A stretch of DNA of 7,816 nt, taken from NCBI GenBank assembly GCA_002298665.1, contig DBKW01000052.1:23302-31117 (forward strand). The letters are read 5' to 3'. Both the position numbers and the translations under genes were made by a program. The number at the start of each line of letters is the position of its first letter. Position 1 is the stretch's first letter. This stretch comes from Verrucomicrobia bacterium UBA740 (GTDB lineage: Bacteria; Verrucomicrobiota; Kiritimatiellia; RFP12; UBA1067). Of the stretch, positions 1 to 7,048 are shown piece by piece. Below the pieces are notes generated by a model. That model saw only the letters and a list, made by a program, of their open reading frames with translations, ran no database searches and was not told where the DNA came from.

Positions 1-1312
1 GGTCGAGGATGCTCTTCCGCACGAGAAGATTGCAGCTCGGATAGTCGTCCACGTCCCGGCAAATGCCGCCCGCCTTGTACCGGTAGCGGTAGTTCCCCGA
101 GACGAGGAAATTGTCGTAGACGCGCCCGCCGATGCGCGCGAGGAATCCGTCCCCGGGCGGCGTCACGCCCGGACCACCCACCGCGCCGACCGTGGGATCA
201 CCGAACTCCCGCACGGCGTACTCCAGCCAATGGGCGTCCGGATAGGCGTCGTCGTCGATGAACGCCACGATTTCGCCTTTCGCCGCGGCGAGTCCCACAT
301 TGCGCTTTTCCGCCGGGCGCACCTTGCCGGTCGGGATGACGCGCACGCGACCGCCCGCTTCGAGCCCGGGCTCGGGCCCGTCCGGCAGGACGATAACTTC
401 GAAATGTCTGTACGTCTGGGCGGAAAGCCCCTTGAGGCACTCCTCCAGGACGGCGCTCGCGCGCGGACAGGCGATGACGACCGAAACCAGCGGCTCGTGC
501 CCAAGCGGCGGCGGAATCGTCCGCGAAGCGTAGTAGTCCAGCATGCGCAGCCGGTAGAAGACCGCCAGCGAATCGAGCGCCATTGCCTTGACGGTCGACG
601 GCTTGAGCGCCCCGAACTTGTCGCCGAAATGGATGACGACCGGCGCTTCGGCGATGCGCGCCCCCCGCTGATGGGCGATCGCCAGCAATTCCAGGTCGAA
701 GGCGTAGGTCTTCACGAGCATGCGCCCGAGCGCCTCGCCCAAAACGCCGCGCTTGAAGAGCTTCATCCCCGTCTGCGTGTCCGTTATCGGGAGCCCAATC
801 GCGAGCCGCACGAGCGTGAAGTACGCCCAACTCACGATGCGCCGGTGCCACGGATATTGCACGACCGACTCTGGATGCCGCTTGGATCCCACCACGATAT
901 CCGCGCCTTTTGCGCACATTTCGGCGAAAAAGCGCCCGGTCTGGGACGGGTTGATGTCCAGGTCGCCATCCAGCAGCAGCACATAGTCGCCTGTCGCGGC
1001 CTCGAATCCCGCGCGCAACGCCGCGCCCTTGCCGCCGTTGCGGTCCAGCAGGACGGGGCGGATCACGACCGTCGCCCGTTCGTCGGCGTACGCCTGGGCG
1101 ACATCCAGAAGTGCCGCGCGTGTATTGTCCGATGAACCGTCGTCCACGGGTATCAGTTCCGCGCGCAGACCTTTGTCCGCGTATAACGTCGCGATTTCGC
1201 GCAGGTTCGCCGCGATTGTCGAGCCCAGATTGTAGACCGGCAGGACGACCGAGAGCCGTCCGTTCCCCACGCAGAACCGTGCCTGCGACCACTCCTCACA
1301 TGCGTCTGTCAT
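1..1312 (-). CDS. Tandem two-domain family-2 glycosyltransferase, C-terminus beyond the window
   Basis: The frame is open from the ATG at 1312 to the window edge (437 residues visible, no stop). Residues about 18-265 form a GT-A domain of the dolichol-phosphate-mannose-synthase-like type: SVVLPVYN at 21-28, DDGSSDNT from 57, NGGKGAALRAG from 92, the metal-binding DGDLD at 115-119, then TDTQTGMKLF and FDLELL, both typical of polyprenyl-phosphate glycosyltransferases. A second GT2 domain begins near residue 276 (VSVVIACP), with PAEKRNVG and a DDD at 353-355 as its DxD equivalent. Each domain should transfer a sugar from a nucleotide-sugar donor; the first may load a polyprenyl phosphate and the second may build glycan or decorate a surface molecule. 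Donors and acceptors cannot be inferred. No membrane segment is seen in the visible part. The gene starts 7 bases after the permease stop, so the two are probably co-transcribed. There is no clear Shine-Dalgarno before the ATG, but it leaves a sensible lead-in to the first beta strand. Confidence 0.88.
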   Translation of the reverse strand, partial: MTDACEEWSQARFCVGNGRLSVVLPVYNLGSTIAANLREIATLYADKGLRAELIPVDDGSSDNTRAALLDVAQAYADERATVVIRPVLLDRNGGKGAALRAGFEAATGDYVLLLDGDLDINPSQTGRFFAEMCAKGADIVVGSKRHPESVVQYPWHRRIVSWAYFTLVRLAIGLPITDTQTGMKLFKRGVLGEALGRMLVKTYAFDLELLAIAHQRGARIAEAPVVIHFGDKFGALKPSTVKAMALDSLAVFYRLRMLDYYASRTIPPPLGHEPLVSVVIACPRASAVLEECLKGLSAQTYRHFEVIVLPDGPEPGLEAGGRVRVIPTGKVRPAEKRNVGLAAAKGEIVAFIDDDAYPDAHWLEYAVREFGDPTVGAVGGPGVTPPGDGFLARIGGRVYDNFLVSGNYRYRYKAGGICRDVDDYPSCNLLVRKSILD

Positions 1313-1319
1313 ACATACG

Positions 1320-2252
1320 TTATTTCAATCGCACCCGCGGATCCAGCGCGGCATAGGCGAGATCCGTCAACAAATTGACGAACTGGTAGACCAGCGCACT
1401 CATCACCACGACGCCGCGCACGACCGCCATGTCGGACGAGTGGATTGCGTTGATGGCCACCGACCCCAGCCCGGGGATCCCGAAGAAGCTTTCCAGAAGC
1501 AACGATCCCGAGAAAAGATACGGAATGGAAAGCGAAACGTACGTCACGATCGGAATCAGCGCGTTGCGCAGGACGTGGAAGACCAGAATGTACGCGGCGG
1601 ACCGCCCCCTCGAACGGGCCGTCAGGATGTACGGCTTGTAAATCTCGTCCAGTAGCGCCGTGCGGAAGAACCGCACATCCACCCCGAGCGAACTGACGAT
1701 ACCGATGAGGACGGGCAAAGCCAGATACGCCGCGCTCTCATAGCCCCAGATCGGGAACAGCCCCGCCTTGTACGCCAGGAAAAACTGCCCCGCCAGGACC
1801 CAGACGACGTAATTGACGCTCATGAGCACGGTGGAGACGACCAGAATGGACTTGTCCACCCACCGCCCGCGCCAAGCGGCCGAGAGCAGCGCCAGCATGA
1901 GCGCAAGAAGCGTCCCGCCGACGAGGATCGGCACCGTAAGGGAGAGCGAAGGCCCAACGCCGCGCAGCAGAACGGACGTGACAGGCTCTTTCAGCTCGAC
2001 CGAATAGCCGAGCTCGCCCTTCAGGAGATTCGAGACGAACGTGATGAATTGCGAATCAAGCGCGAACAGGAGCGGCTTGTCGAATCCGTGCAGCCTGTTG
2101 AACGCGGCGATGGACTCCGCCGTCGCGTTCTTGCCCAGGATCGTCTCCGCGGGAGAGCCGCCCACGACGTTGAACAGGACGAACGTCAGCACAAGTATCC
2201 CGAACGTCGTCGGGATGACTTGCAGAAAACGTTTGCCTATATACCTCAACAT
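1320..2252 (-). CDS. ABC transporter permease of the DppB/OppB (peptide/nickel) family
   Basis: The product is 310 residues, a normal length for the family. It starts with the classic amphipathic lead and first membrane helix (residues 1-29), followed by the LGYS motif at 81-84, which matches the usual LGxS. Further likely helices lie near 103-126, 136-160, 174-190, 229-252 and 277-297. The cytoplasmic EAA loop that docks the ATPase is clear at about 207-231 (YILTARSRG, then LRNALIPIVT). LESFFGIPGLG at 253-263 is the conserved segment before the last helix, and DPRVRLK is a typical C-terminus. Proteins of this family form a heterodimeric inner-membrane channel with a DppC-type permease and import peptides, nickel or oligosaccharides with two ATPases and a binding protein. 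None of these partners is in view. The gene lies 18 bases after the 653-residue gene, with AAGGGA overlapping that stop region as a weak ribosome binding site. The substrate is unknown. Confidence 0.93.
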   Translation of the reverse strand: MLRYIGKRFLQVIPTTFGILVLTFVLFNVVGGSPAETILGKNATAESIAAFNRLHGFDKPLLFALDSQFITFVSNLLKGELGYSVELKEPVTSVLLRGVGPSLSLTVPILVGGTLLALMLALLSAAWRGRWVDKSILVVSTVLMSVNYVVWVLAGQFFLAYKAGLFPIWGYESAAYLALPVLIGIVSSLGVDVRFFRTALLDEIYKPYILTARSRGRSAAYILVFHVLRNALIPIVTYVSLSIPYLFSGSLLLESFFGIPGLGSVAINAIHSSDMAVVRGVVVMSALVYQFVNLLTDLAYAALDPRVRLK

Positions 2253-2270
2253 AGAAACCAGCGCGTTCCC

Positions 2271-4232
2271 TTATTTAGGCGCGTGGATGGCCTTCTCGAG
2301 CTGAACCGCCAACTGTTCGGGGTCGCACGTCTCTAGCCGCTGCAGCGTCTTCGCCCAGCGATAGGCACCCGAACCCGCCGCATCGAAAGGACGGTGCACC
2401 AGCAGATCGTCGAAAGCCCGCCGCCGTTCGAGATATTTCGTCCGCGTTTCGATGAGCTTCTCCTTGAATCCGGAGACAAATGCCTGCGCGAACGCGGCGA
2501 AATCCTTCACGTACGGCGCGCGCCGCCGCACGACTTCCGCATAAGGAGCAACCAGTTCCTCGAAGGGCTTCAGATAGCCGACGAACGACCCGGCATGATC
2601 GAGAACCGCGACATGTTCCGGGAGCCCGTCGAGCCCCTGCTGGACGATCTCGTAGTTGGTGTCGAAGATGTTCTCGCCGTTCTTCGTGGCCAAACGCCCG
2701 ACGATCATGTCCATCGCCGCCGCGCCACCCATCAGATGGGCGAACTTCTTGGCATAGGCCGGATTGCGGAACTTGCCGACAGGCACCTTGTCCGACGCCG
2801 TCCCCGACGTGTAGGCGCGGATGAAGTAGTAGGCCCGCACGGTCGTGCCGTTGTACTGGTTGTGCCCGTGGTAGGGCTCGGCAAACTGTCCGAAACCCAC
2901 ATATTGCGGCAGACTCATGCCCAGCTGTTGGCACATCAGGCGGCGGTCCATGATATAGTCGGCGTAGTCGTTCGCCTCTATGATGGACTGCAAAAGGTTC
3001 TTGCCCTCGTCCAAATGCTCGGCAATGCCCCACTTCTGGAAACGCAGAATGGCGACATACGGCTCCAGCCGGCTCGTTTCCTTCATTTGCAGGATGTAGA
3101 TCGATCCGCGGTGCGGACCGGCCTCGGGGTGGCGCGCGAGCGAATTGGCGATGCGCCCGATGTTGACGTACTGCAGGTCGCGGTAGAACCGCACGAAATT
3201 GAAGATGATGTTCCTAACCCGCGGGTCGCAAACCTGTCCCAATTCGGGGTCGCGCGTGCGGGTGTACTCGTCCCAAAGCGGGTCGAAGATGAGCTCGCCG
3301 CGGTCGATGCGCGCGCCCGGCAGCCATTCGATCTGGCGGAAAAACTCCGGCGAAAGCCCCTGAATGAGCTCGCTGCCGTCGATTTCGGGCGCGTTCGACA
3401 CGCGTGTCAAGGCCGCGCACATGGCGTTGCGCCAGGCGAAATTCTCCACGCTTTCGTCCCGCAGATCCGCCGGCAGGGACATGCGCCAATCCAGATCGAT
3501 CTTGTCCGTCGCCCGGCGCAACTCCTCGTCCGAAAGACGGTCCACGTCGAGATGCTGTATGGCCTTCGCGATCCCTATGGGCGTGGTCGTGGGGAAGACT
3601 TCCGCCTCCGGATTGCCCATGCGGTTGCGGCGCGAGAAAAGCGCGACGACCTCCCGCGCCTGCTCGCGGAACTCCGCCGGGGGCAGCTTGGCGATTTCCG
3701 CATAGCCGCCGACGGTGAGGAAGCGCGTGCCGGTGTTGCGGTTGTAGTAGTAGATGCACCCGTGGTCGATGGAGACGTGCGAATCGAGAATCAGCCGCTT
3801 CATGTCGTCCTGCGAAATCGGCTGCCGCGCCATGCGCCAGTTTTCGCCGCGTGCCCGCAGCGCGTTGCGCACTTTCGCCGCGTGCGTGTTCAGAAAGCGG
3901 ATGCGCCGCTTGGACACGAGTTTCTGCAGTTCCTCGTCCGCCTTGAAAGCCAAATCCATCCGTTCGGGGTCCGGCCGGATGTAGACCGCGTCTTCCGTCA
4001 TGATCAAATCGACCGAATCTTCCATCTCGGCGGCGACCTCTTCCGGCGAGAGGGGCGGTATCCCCTTCGCCGCGCGCTCCGCGTTGAGCGTGTCTATCCA
4101 CAGCAGCCGCTGGGTCGCGTGCACGCCCCGAACCGTCACTAAACCAGGTGTCTTGAAGAAAATCGTACCGATGCGACTCAGAAGTTGCCCGGACGCGTCT
4201 TTCGCAAAAAGTTTCTCGCCTAGTATTTTCAT
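2271..4232 (-). CDS. Large conserved-looking protein of unknown function (653 residues)
   Basis: I do not recognise the family. The protein looks soluble: there is no signal peptide or membrane helix, and it is rich in charged helices. The start is well bounded, since an in-frame TAG lies at 4241-4239, three codons upstream of the ATG. Visible regions are a lead of about 60 residues, a middle section with IDHGCIYYYNRNTGTR (155-170), and a C-terminal half with many aromatic and charged residues. One stretch loosely recalls atypical kinases of the HipA/FAM20/PI3K type: a beta-strand-like VAILRFQK (393-400), MDMIVGR followed by KNGENIF (507-523), then VLDHAGSF (543-550), where N521 and D545 could be metal ligands. 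This is inference from pattern only. The gene is the first of the left operon, 18 bases before the permease gene, so a role tied to transport or glycan assembly is possible but unproven. No Shine-Dalgarno is seen and the predicted promoter implies a leaderless mRNA. Confidence 0.85.
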   Translation of the reverse strand: MKILGEKLFAKDASGQLLSRIGTIFFKTPGLVTVRGVHATQRLLWIDTLNAERAAKGIPPLSPEEVAAEMEDSVDLIMTEDAVYIRPDPERMDLAFKADEELQKLVSKRRIRFLNTHAAKVRNALRARGENWRMARQPISQDDMKRLILDSHVSIDHGCIYYYNRNTGTRFLTVGGYAEIAKLPPAEFREQAREVVALFSRRNRMGNPEAEVFPTTTPIGIAKAIQHLDVDRLSDEELRRATDKIDLDWRMSLPADLRDESVENFAWRNAMCAALTRVSNAPEIDGSELIQGLSPEFFRQIEWLPGARIDRGELIFDPLWDEYTRTRDPELGQVCDPRVRNIIFNFVRFYRDLQYVNIGRIANSLARHPEAGPHRGSIYILQMKETSRLEPYVAILRFQKWGIAEHLDEGKNLLQSIIEANDYADYIMDRRLMCQQLGMSLPQYVGFGQFAEPYHGHNQYNGTTVRAYYFIRAYTSGTASDKVPVGKFRNPAYAKKFAHLMGGAAAMDMIVGRLATKNGENIFDTNYEIVQQGLDGLPEHVAVLDHAGSFVGYLKPFEELVAPYAEVVRRRAPYVKDFAAFAQAFVSGFKEKLIETRTKYLERRRAFDDLLVHRPFDAAGSGAYRWAKTLQRLETCDPEQLAVQLEKAIHAPK

Positions 4233-4240
4233 AGAACTCT

Positions 4241-4246
4241 ATTATA
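4241..4246 (-). promoter_or_regulatory. Extended -10 promoter (TGG-TATAAT) of the left operon
   Basis: On the minus strand a perfect TATAAT is preceded by TGG, giving a consensus extended -10 element. No good -35 is present at 16-19 bases, which extended -10 promoters tolerate. The predicted transcription start lies about 7 bases downstream, near 4234, only two or three bases before the ATG at 4232. The mRNA would therefore be leaderless or nearly so, which fits the absence of a Shine-Dalgarno. Confidence 0.6.
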
Positions 4247-4296
4247 CCATATTTCGAGCACTCTGCGTTCACTTTTCTTGGAAAAACGCAAATTAC

Positions 4297-4310
4297 TTGT
4301 CATTTGACAA
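4297..4310. promoter_or_regulatory. Short dyad TTGTCA-TT-TGACAA, possible operator
   Basis: The 6-base arms are perfect inverted copies with a 2-base spacer. The dyad is centred about 70 bases upstream of the predicted start of the left operon, where an activator could bind. It is a single copy, so this is only a candidate. Confidence 0.25.
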
Positions 4311-4384
4311 AGTAGGTAAGCAAGAGCGGCGAGTCAAATCGGACGAATCGTTTGGTCTAACCTCCTAAAACACGGCTCAAGGTA

Positions 4385-4420
4385 CAGAAAAGGGGCGGGA
4401 AGTTTCCTTTCCGCTCCCTT
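4385..4420 (-). terminator. Rho-independent terminator of the GTPase operon
   Basis: Read on the minus strand, AAGGGAGCGGAAA pairs with TTCCCGCCCCTT in a stem of about 12 pairs with one bulge and one G-U pair, around a 6-base loop. The stem is followed by TTTTCT. It lies about 130 bases after the stop of the last GTPase gene and before the promoter of the next operon, so it isolates the two units. An overlapping alternative pairing (GCGGGAA with TTCCCGC) also exists. Confidence 0.65.
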
Positions 4421-4550
4421 AGAATCCTCTTTTCCCGCTAAGCTCTCGCTTGCAAAAGCAGAGATTTGACCCTCTCGCAAATCAATTCACAATTATGAGG
4501 ATTGACGATGAATATTCTTCTCGTTTAATTCTATCCATTGCGCGGCATTT

Positions 4551-5546
4551 TCACCTTTCCCCCCAATCAATCTTCTCGCCTTTCTTCCTGGACTCGAGAA
4601 ATTGTCGCTTCAATTCATCGGCGTTAAACGTCATCCCCGACTCGAAATACGCCTTCGCCGCCTTACCGATGCCATATGTCGTCGCAACCACGCCCGTTGT
4701 CCCCTGCAGGAACGAAATGAGCCTCTTGCCGAAAGAACTCGTCCCGCCTGCACTCAGAATCTTGGTTACAATCTTGCGGTCGACGCTGTAACCATATACA
4801 CTGCCGATCTTGTGGATCATATAGATTTCATTTGCCATCATAATCGGCGCACCCACAACTTGGTCTAGTCCGATCGTAGCCGCTGCCGCCCGGCTGGCCG
4901 CCCAGTTTATGAAATGATCGGCTTCTTCCGAACATTGCCGCTTCGAATCGGCGATTATGGACGAATAATAAGCCTGCCATTCGTTCTCGTACTCGGCAAT
5001 TTCCTTCCCGGCATTCGCAAGAGAAGCGGACGTAACCTCGCGCGTCATTTGCAGAAGCCGGTCGATTCCTGTTTTCTTCCGCCCCGAGACAAAAACCGTG
5101 CGGCGCTCGTCCACAACCTCCGCCAGCGCCCGTTCAAAACGTTCGAACTGCTCCTTTCGCATGTCTTCGGATTTCGTCACAACGAGCAGGGCCTTCTCAG
5201 GAAAACTGGAGAGGAACTTCATATCCATATCCTGGAGCCTGGCGTTCGTACCGTCTACGCAATACCAGATCGCATGAATCAGGTTCCCGGCAATGCCGGT
5301 GTCAAGTCGACGATCAAGCTCGCCTTTGATCTTCGCGACGAAATCTTCCATCCGTTGTCCCGGTTCATATCCTTCGCTGTCGACGTATGTCGTCGGACCC
5401 GCCGAATAGCAATCAAAGCCCCTTGTTTGTGCATGAGAATCGCTGATCGCGGAATCCGGCACCGTTCCCGGCGCCGTCACTGACTGTATCAAACCTGTCT
5501 TGCCGACTCCGGTTTTACCGCAAACGAGTATATTGGCAGAATCCAT
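4551..5546 (-). CDS. P-loop GTPase with C-terminal DUF697-like region, divergent G4 motif
   Basis: The 331-residue product carries an Era/TrmE-like GTPase domain. G1 is GKTGVGKT at 10-17, the candidate G2 threonine is T41 (QTRGF), G3 is DSEG at 56-59 in YVDSEGY, and the G5-like segment is VFVSGRK near 151-157. G4 reads TKSED (124-128) instead of [NT]KxD, so the aspartate that recognises guanine is replaced by E or shifted by one. After a charged helix (about 181-210) a hydrophobic, alanine-rich region (about 211-300) with an IYMIHKIGSVYGYSVD segment resembles DUF697 domains of membrane-associated GTPases. The start at 5546 is chosen over the ATG at 5552 because AGGAG (5555-5559) is 8 bases from the former and only 2 from the latter. 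The gene is paralogous to the neighbouring GTPase and is the last of its operon. It probably acts as a nucleotide-dependent switch, perhaps at the membrane; its partner and process are unknown. Confidence 0.85.
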   Translation of the reverse strand: MDSANILVCGKTGVGKTGLIQSVTAPGTVPDSAISDSHAQTRGFDCYSAGPTTYVDSEGYEPGQRMEDFVAKIKGELDRRLDTGIAGNLIHAIWYCVDGTNARLQDMDMKFLSSFPEKALLVVTKSEDMRKEQFERFERALAEVVDERRTVFVSGRKKTGIDRLLQMTREVTSASLANAGKEIAEYENEWQAYYSSIIADSKRQCSEEADHFINWAASRAAAATIGLDQVVGAPIMMANEIYMIHKIGSVYGYSVDRKIVTKILSAGGTSSFGKRLISFLQGTTGVVATTYGIGKAAKAYFESGMTFNADELKRQFLESRKKGEKIDWGER

Positions 5547-5564
5547 AATCATTTCTCCTGTTGC

Positions 5565-5607
5565 GAGTTATCCGCGCGACACCAGACAATAGCGCGGCGG
5601 ACAACTC
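5565..5607 (-). other. Strong intercistronic hairpin between the two GTPase genes
   Basis: GAGTTATCCGCGC (5565-5577) is inverted against GCGGCGGACAACTC (5594-5607): a stem of about 13 pairs with one G-U pair and one bulge, and a loop of about 16 bases. No U-tract follows, so it is unlikely to be a simple terminator. It ends just upstream of the ribosome binding site of the second cistron. It could protect or process the mRNA and so set different levels of the two GTPases. Confidence 0.5.
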
Positions 5608-5620
5608 TAATGTACATTTA

Positions 5621-6739
5621 TCAAGCTTTGTTGTTCTTCCACGCCGAACAGAACTGCTCTAAGATCTCGGGGTCAAATGCCATCTTCGGAGGCTCCCTCC
5701 CGTCGACCTTGGCCAAAGCCGTTCCCTTGAAAATAGACTTTACATACAGGCCCATCGCGCCGGTAATGGTTGCGGCAACGGTACCGTTGATGGCGGCGCC
5801 GGCAACAGAACCGTGCCCTGGAAATAGTTTTATGGCATTGGCGACTAGGAATTTTCCGGCCTGTTTCGCGACAAACGGAAGAAACTGTGCCTTGATCTTT
5901 TCGGCGTCCATGCCGTATAGCCCCGCCAACGAAGCTATCATCGTAATCTGCACCGGCACGATAATTGTCGCATCCGAGAACGGTATCGGGCTTGCCGCAG
6001 CCGCGGTCGCGGCGGCTGCTCCGGCTCCGACAATCACATCCGCCTTAGATTCCTTCGCTTCGATGGCGGCCTTCTTCGTCTCCTTGTCTATTTTCTGCTG
6101 TTCGATGAAGGCATCGTGGTAGGCGGCTGGAAGCATCTTGTACGTAAGCCTCGTGAGATCGGCGCATCCCTGGCAGCCGCCCTCCTTGTCGCTGGTGAAG
6201 ATTATCCGTTCTTCGGGGACCCCCGCATTCAACACCTCAGCCTTGAGAGCGTCCTTCTGTTTGCCGCGGATGATGTCCGCCTTGCTTATGACGACGATCA
6301 CGTGCTCGGGATTGAACACCGACTTGATCAGATGCCTGTCGCATTCGGTGACGCGTGCTCCGGGACCCTGGATCACATACCACACGATATGAATGTGATC
6401 GTCAACGTTCGGGCTGTTCTGCTTTTCACGGATGAAGTTGCTGGTCATCCGGACAAAATCCTCTTCGGAGTCCCCGTTTTCCATTCCCTTCGAGTCGTAG
6501 ACGCGCACCAAATCGTTCGCAAACTCCTCGAAACCCTGAGTTTTGGGTTTTCCCTCGCCAATCTTGTCTTGTGGCACTATTTCGTCGCCGAGAATGGCAT
6601 TTATGAGAGAACTCTTGCCCGATCCCGTATATCCACAGACAAGGATATTCGGACGGTGATAGTATTTCCGCTTCTGCCTTGCGAATTCCTCTGTGAACTG
6701 CCACTCTGCTTGCTCTTGCGTATATTCTCTCTTTTCCAT
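5621..6739 (-). CDS. P-loop GTPase with C-terminal DUF697-like domain
   Basis: The 372-residue product has a basic, glutamine- and glutamate-rich lead (1-30) and then a complete G domain. G1 is GYTGSGKS at 36-43, the G2 threonine is T67 (KTQGF), G3 is DSKG at 82-85, and G4 is SKAD at 152-155, an accepted variant of NKxD. A G5-like FTSDKEG sits at 181-187, followed by a CxxC (C189, C192). A lysine-rich helix (about 213-233) leads into an alanine-rich hydrophobic region whose PIPFSD and PVQITMIASLAGLYGMD (251-278) match the DUF697 pattern. A second hydrophobic stretch lies at 313-336. The product likely hydrolyses GTP and may associate with membrane. The start has AAAGG 9 bases upstream and AAGGA closer in. 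The gene follows the 76-residue gene by 74 bases and precedes its paralog by 74 bases. The family is known to occur near membranes and in accessory regions, but no specific role can be assigned. Confidence 0.88.
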   Translation of the reverse strand: MEKREYTQEQAEWQFTEEFARQKRKYYHRPNILVCGYTGSGKSSLINAILGDEIVPQDKIGEGKPKTQGFEEFANDLVRVYDSKGMENGDSEEDFVRMTSNFIREKQNSPNVDDHIHIVWYVIQGPGARVTECDRHLIKSVFNPEHVIVVISKADIIRGKQKDALKAEVLNAGVPEERIIFTSDKEGGCQGCADLTRLTYKMLPAAYHDAFIEQQKIDKETKKAAIEAKESKADVIVGAGAAAATAAAASPIPFSDATIIVPVQITMIASLAGLYGMDAEKIKAQFLPFVAKQAGKFLVANAIKLFPGHGSVAGAAINGTVAATITGAMGLYVKSIFKGTALAKVDGREPPKMAFDPEILEQFCSAWKNNKA

Positions 6740-6767
6740 ATTTCCTTACCTTTCGTTTAGTTGTTAT

Positions 6768-6773
6768 ATTGTA
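6768..6773 (-). promoter_or_regulatory. Weak -10-like TACAAT before the second GTPase gene
   Basis: TACAAT sits in an AT-rich patch about 30 bases upstream of the ATG at 6739. No matching -35 is found at the usual spacing, so an internal promoter here is doubtful. Most transcription probably comes from the promoter at 7312-7340. Confidence 0.2.
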
Positions 6774-6813
6774 TTCCGGCTTCGTCCTTCTCTGCTATTG
6801 CAAGAGCGGACAT

Positions 6814-7044
6814 TCAGTTTCCGGCATTGTACGTCACGGACATCTCTCCATCGTCACCATGTTCGTTGCGCATCCCCATGAGGTGTTTATATTGCTTGCG
6901 GGTGACTATTCGCGGTTGCGGGCCTTTTACCAGGGGATCATTGTGCGTTGGCGGCCACCAGTACATTCCGCACAGATTCATGAGTTTCTCGCCGATCGGT
7001 TTCTTGTAGACCGATTTCCCATCGAATCCCTTTCTCTTCTCCAT
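6814..7044 (-). CDS. Small basic protein of unknown function (76 residues), first secure gene of the GTPase operon
   Basis: The frame can be read back to a TTG at 7179, but the ATG at 7044 is the credible start: AAGGAG at 7052-7057 is a full Shine-Dalgarno with 7-base spacing. The product begins MEKRKGFDGKSVYKKP, is rich in lysine and arginine, and carries a central YWWPPTHNDPL patch (28-38) and a polar C-terminus ending TYNAGN. There is no signal peptide or membrane helix, and I recognise no domain. Its basic charge and aromatic patch would suit binding to nucleic acid, ribosome or an acidic partner, but that is inference. It lies 74 bases before the GTPase gene at 6739 on the same strand, so it is likely co-transcribed and may be an accessory factor. 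Its own leader is unusually long and structured. Confidence 0.6.
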   Translation of the reverse strand: MEKRKGFDGKSVYKKPIGEKLMNLCGMYWWPPTHNDPLVKGPQPRIVTRKQYKHLMGMRNEHGDDGEMSVTYNAGN

Positions 7045-7048
7045 GGAG

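Larger units (their letters stand above)
4233..4550. other. Gene-free boundary between the two operons
   Basis: No supported gene lies in these 318 bases. In order they hold the extended -10 promoter of the left operon, the TTGTCA/TGACAA dyad, the terminator hairpin of the GTPase unit at 4385-4420, and a smaller hairpin at 4444-4464 (TCTCGCTT, GCAA loop, AAGC-A-GAGA with a bulged A). The bases from about 4465 to 4550 are AT-rich 3' flank of the first GTPase gene, with nothing recognisable. Confidence 0.6.

Noticed and set aside
230..1135. Plus-strand open frame opposite the glycosyltransferase
   Set aside because: The minus strand carries clear GT2 motifs in this stretch; the plus frame is arginine-rich and featureless.
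198..1292. Another minus-strand open frame overlapping the glycosyltransferase
   Set aside because: It is out of frame with the GT2 motifs and its translation is an arginine- and glycine-rich shadow.
2394..4142. Long plus-strand open frame (582 residues) opposite the 653-residue gene
   Set aside because: It is the antisense shadow of a GC-rich gene: low-complexity, rich in R, V, H and D, with no motif. The minus-strand gene has a bounded start, a promoter and operon spacing.
4304..4332. Plus-strand promoter starting with TTGACA at 4304-4309
   Set aside because: The expected -10 position reads CGGCGA and no plus-strand gene follows.
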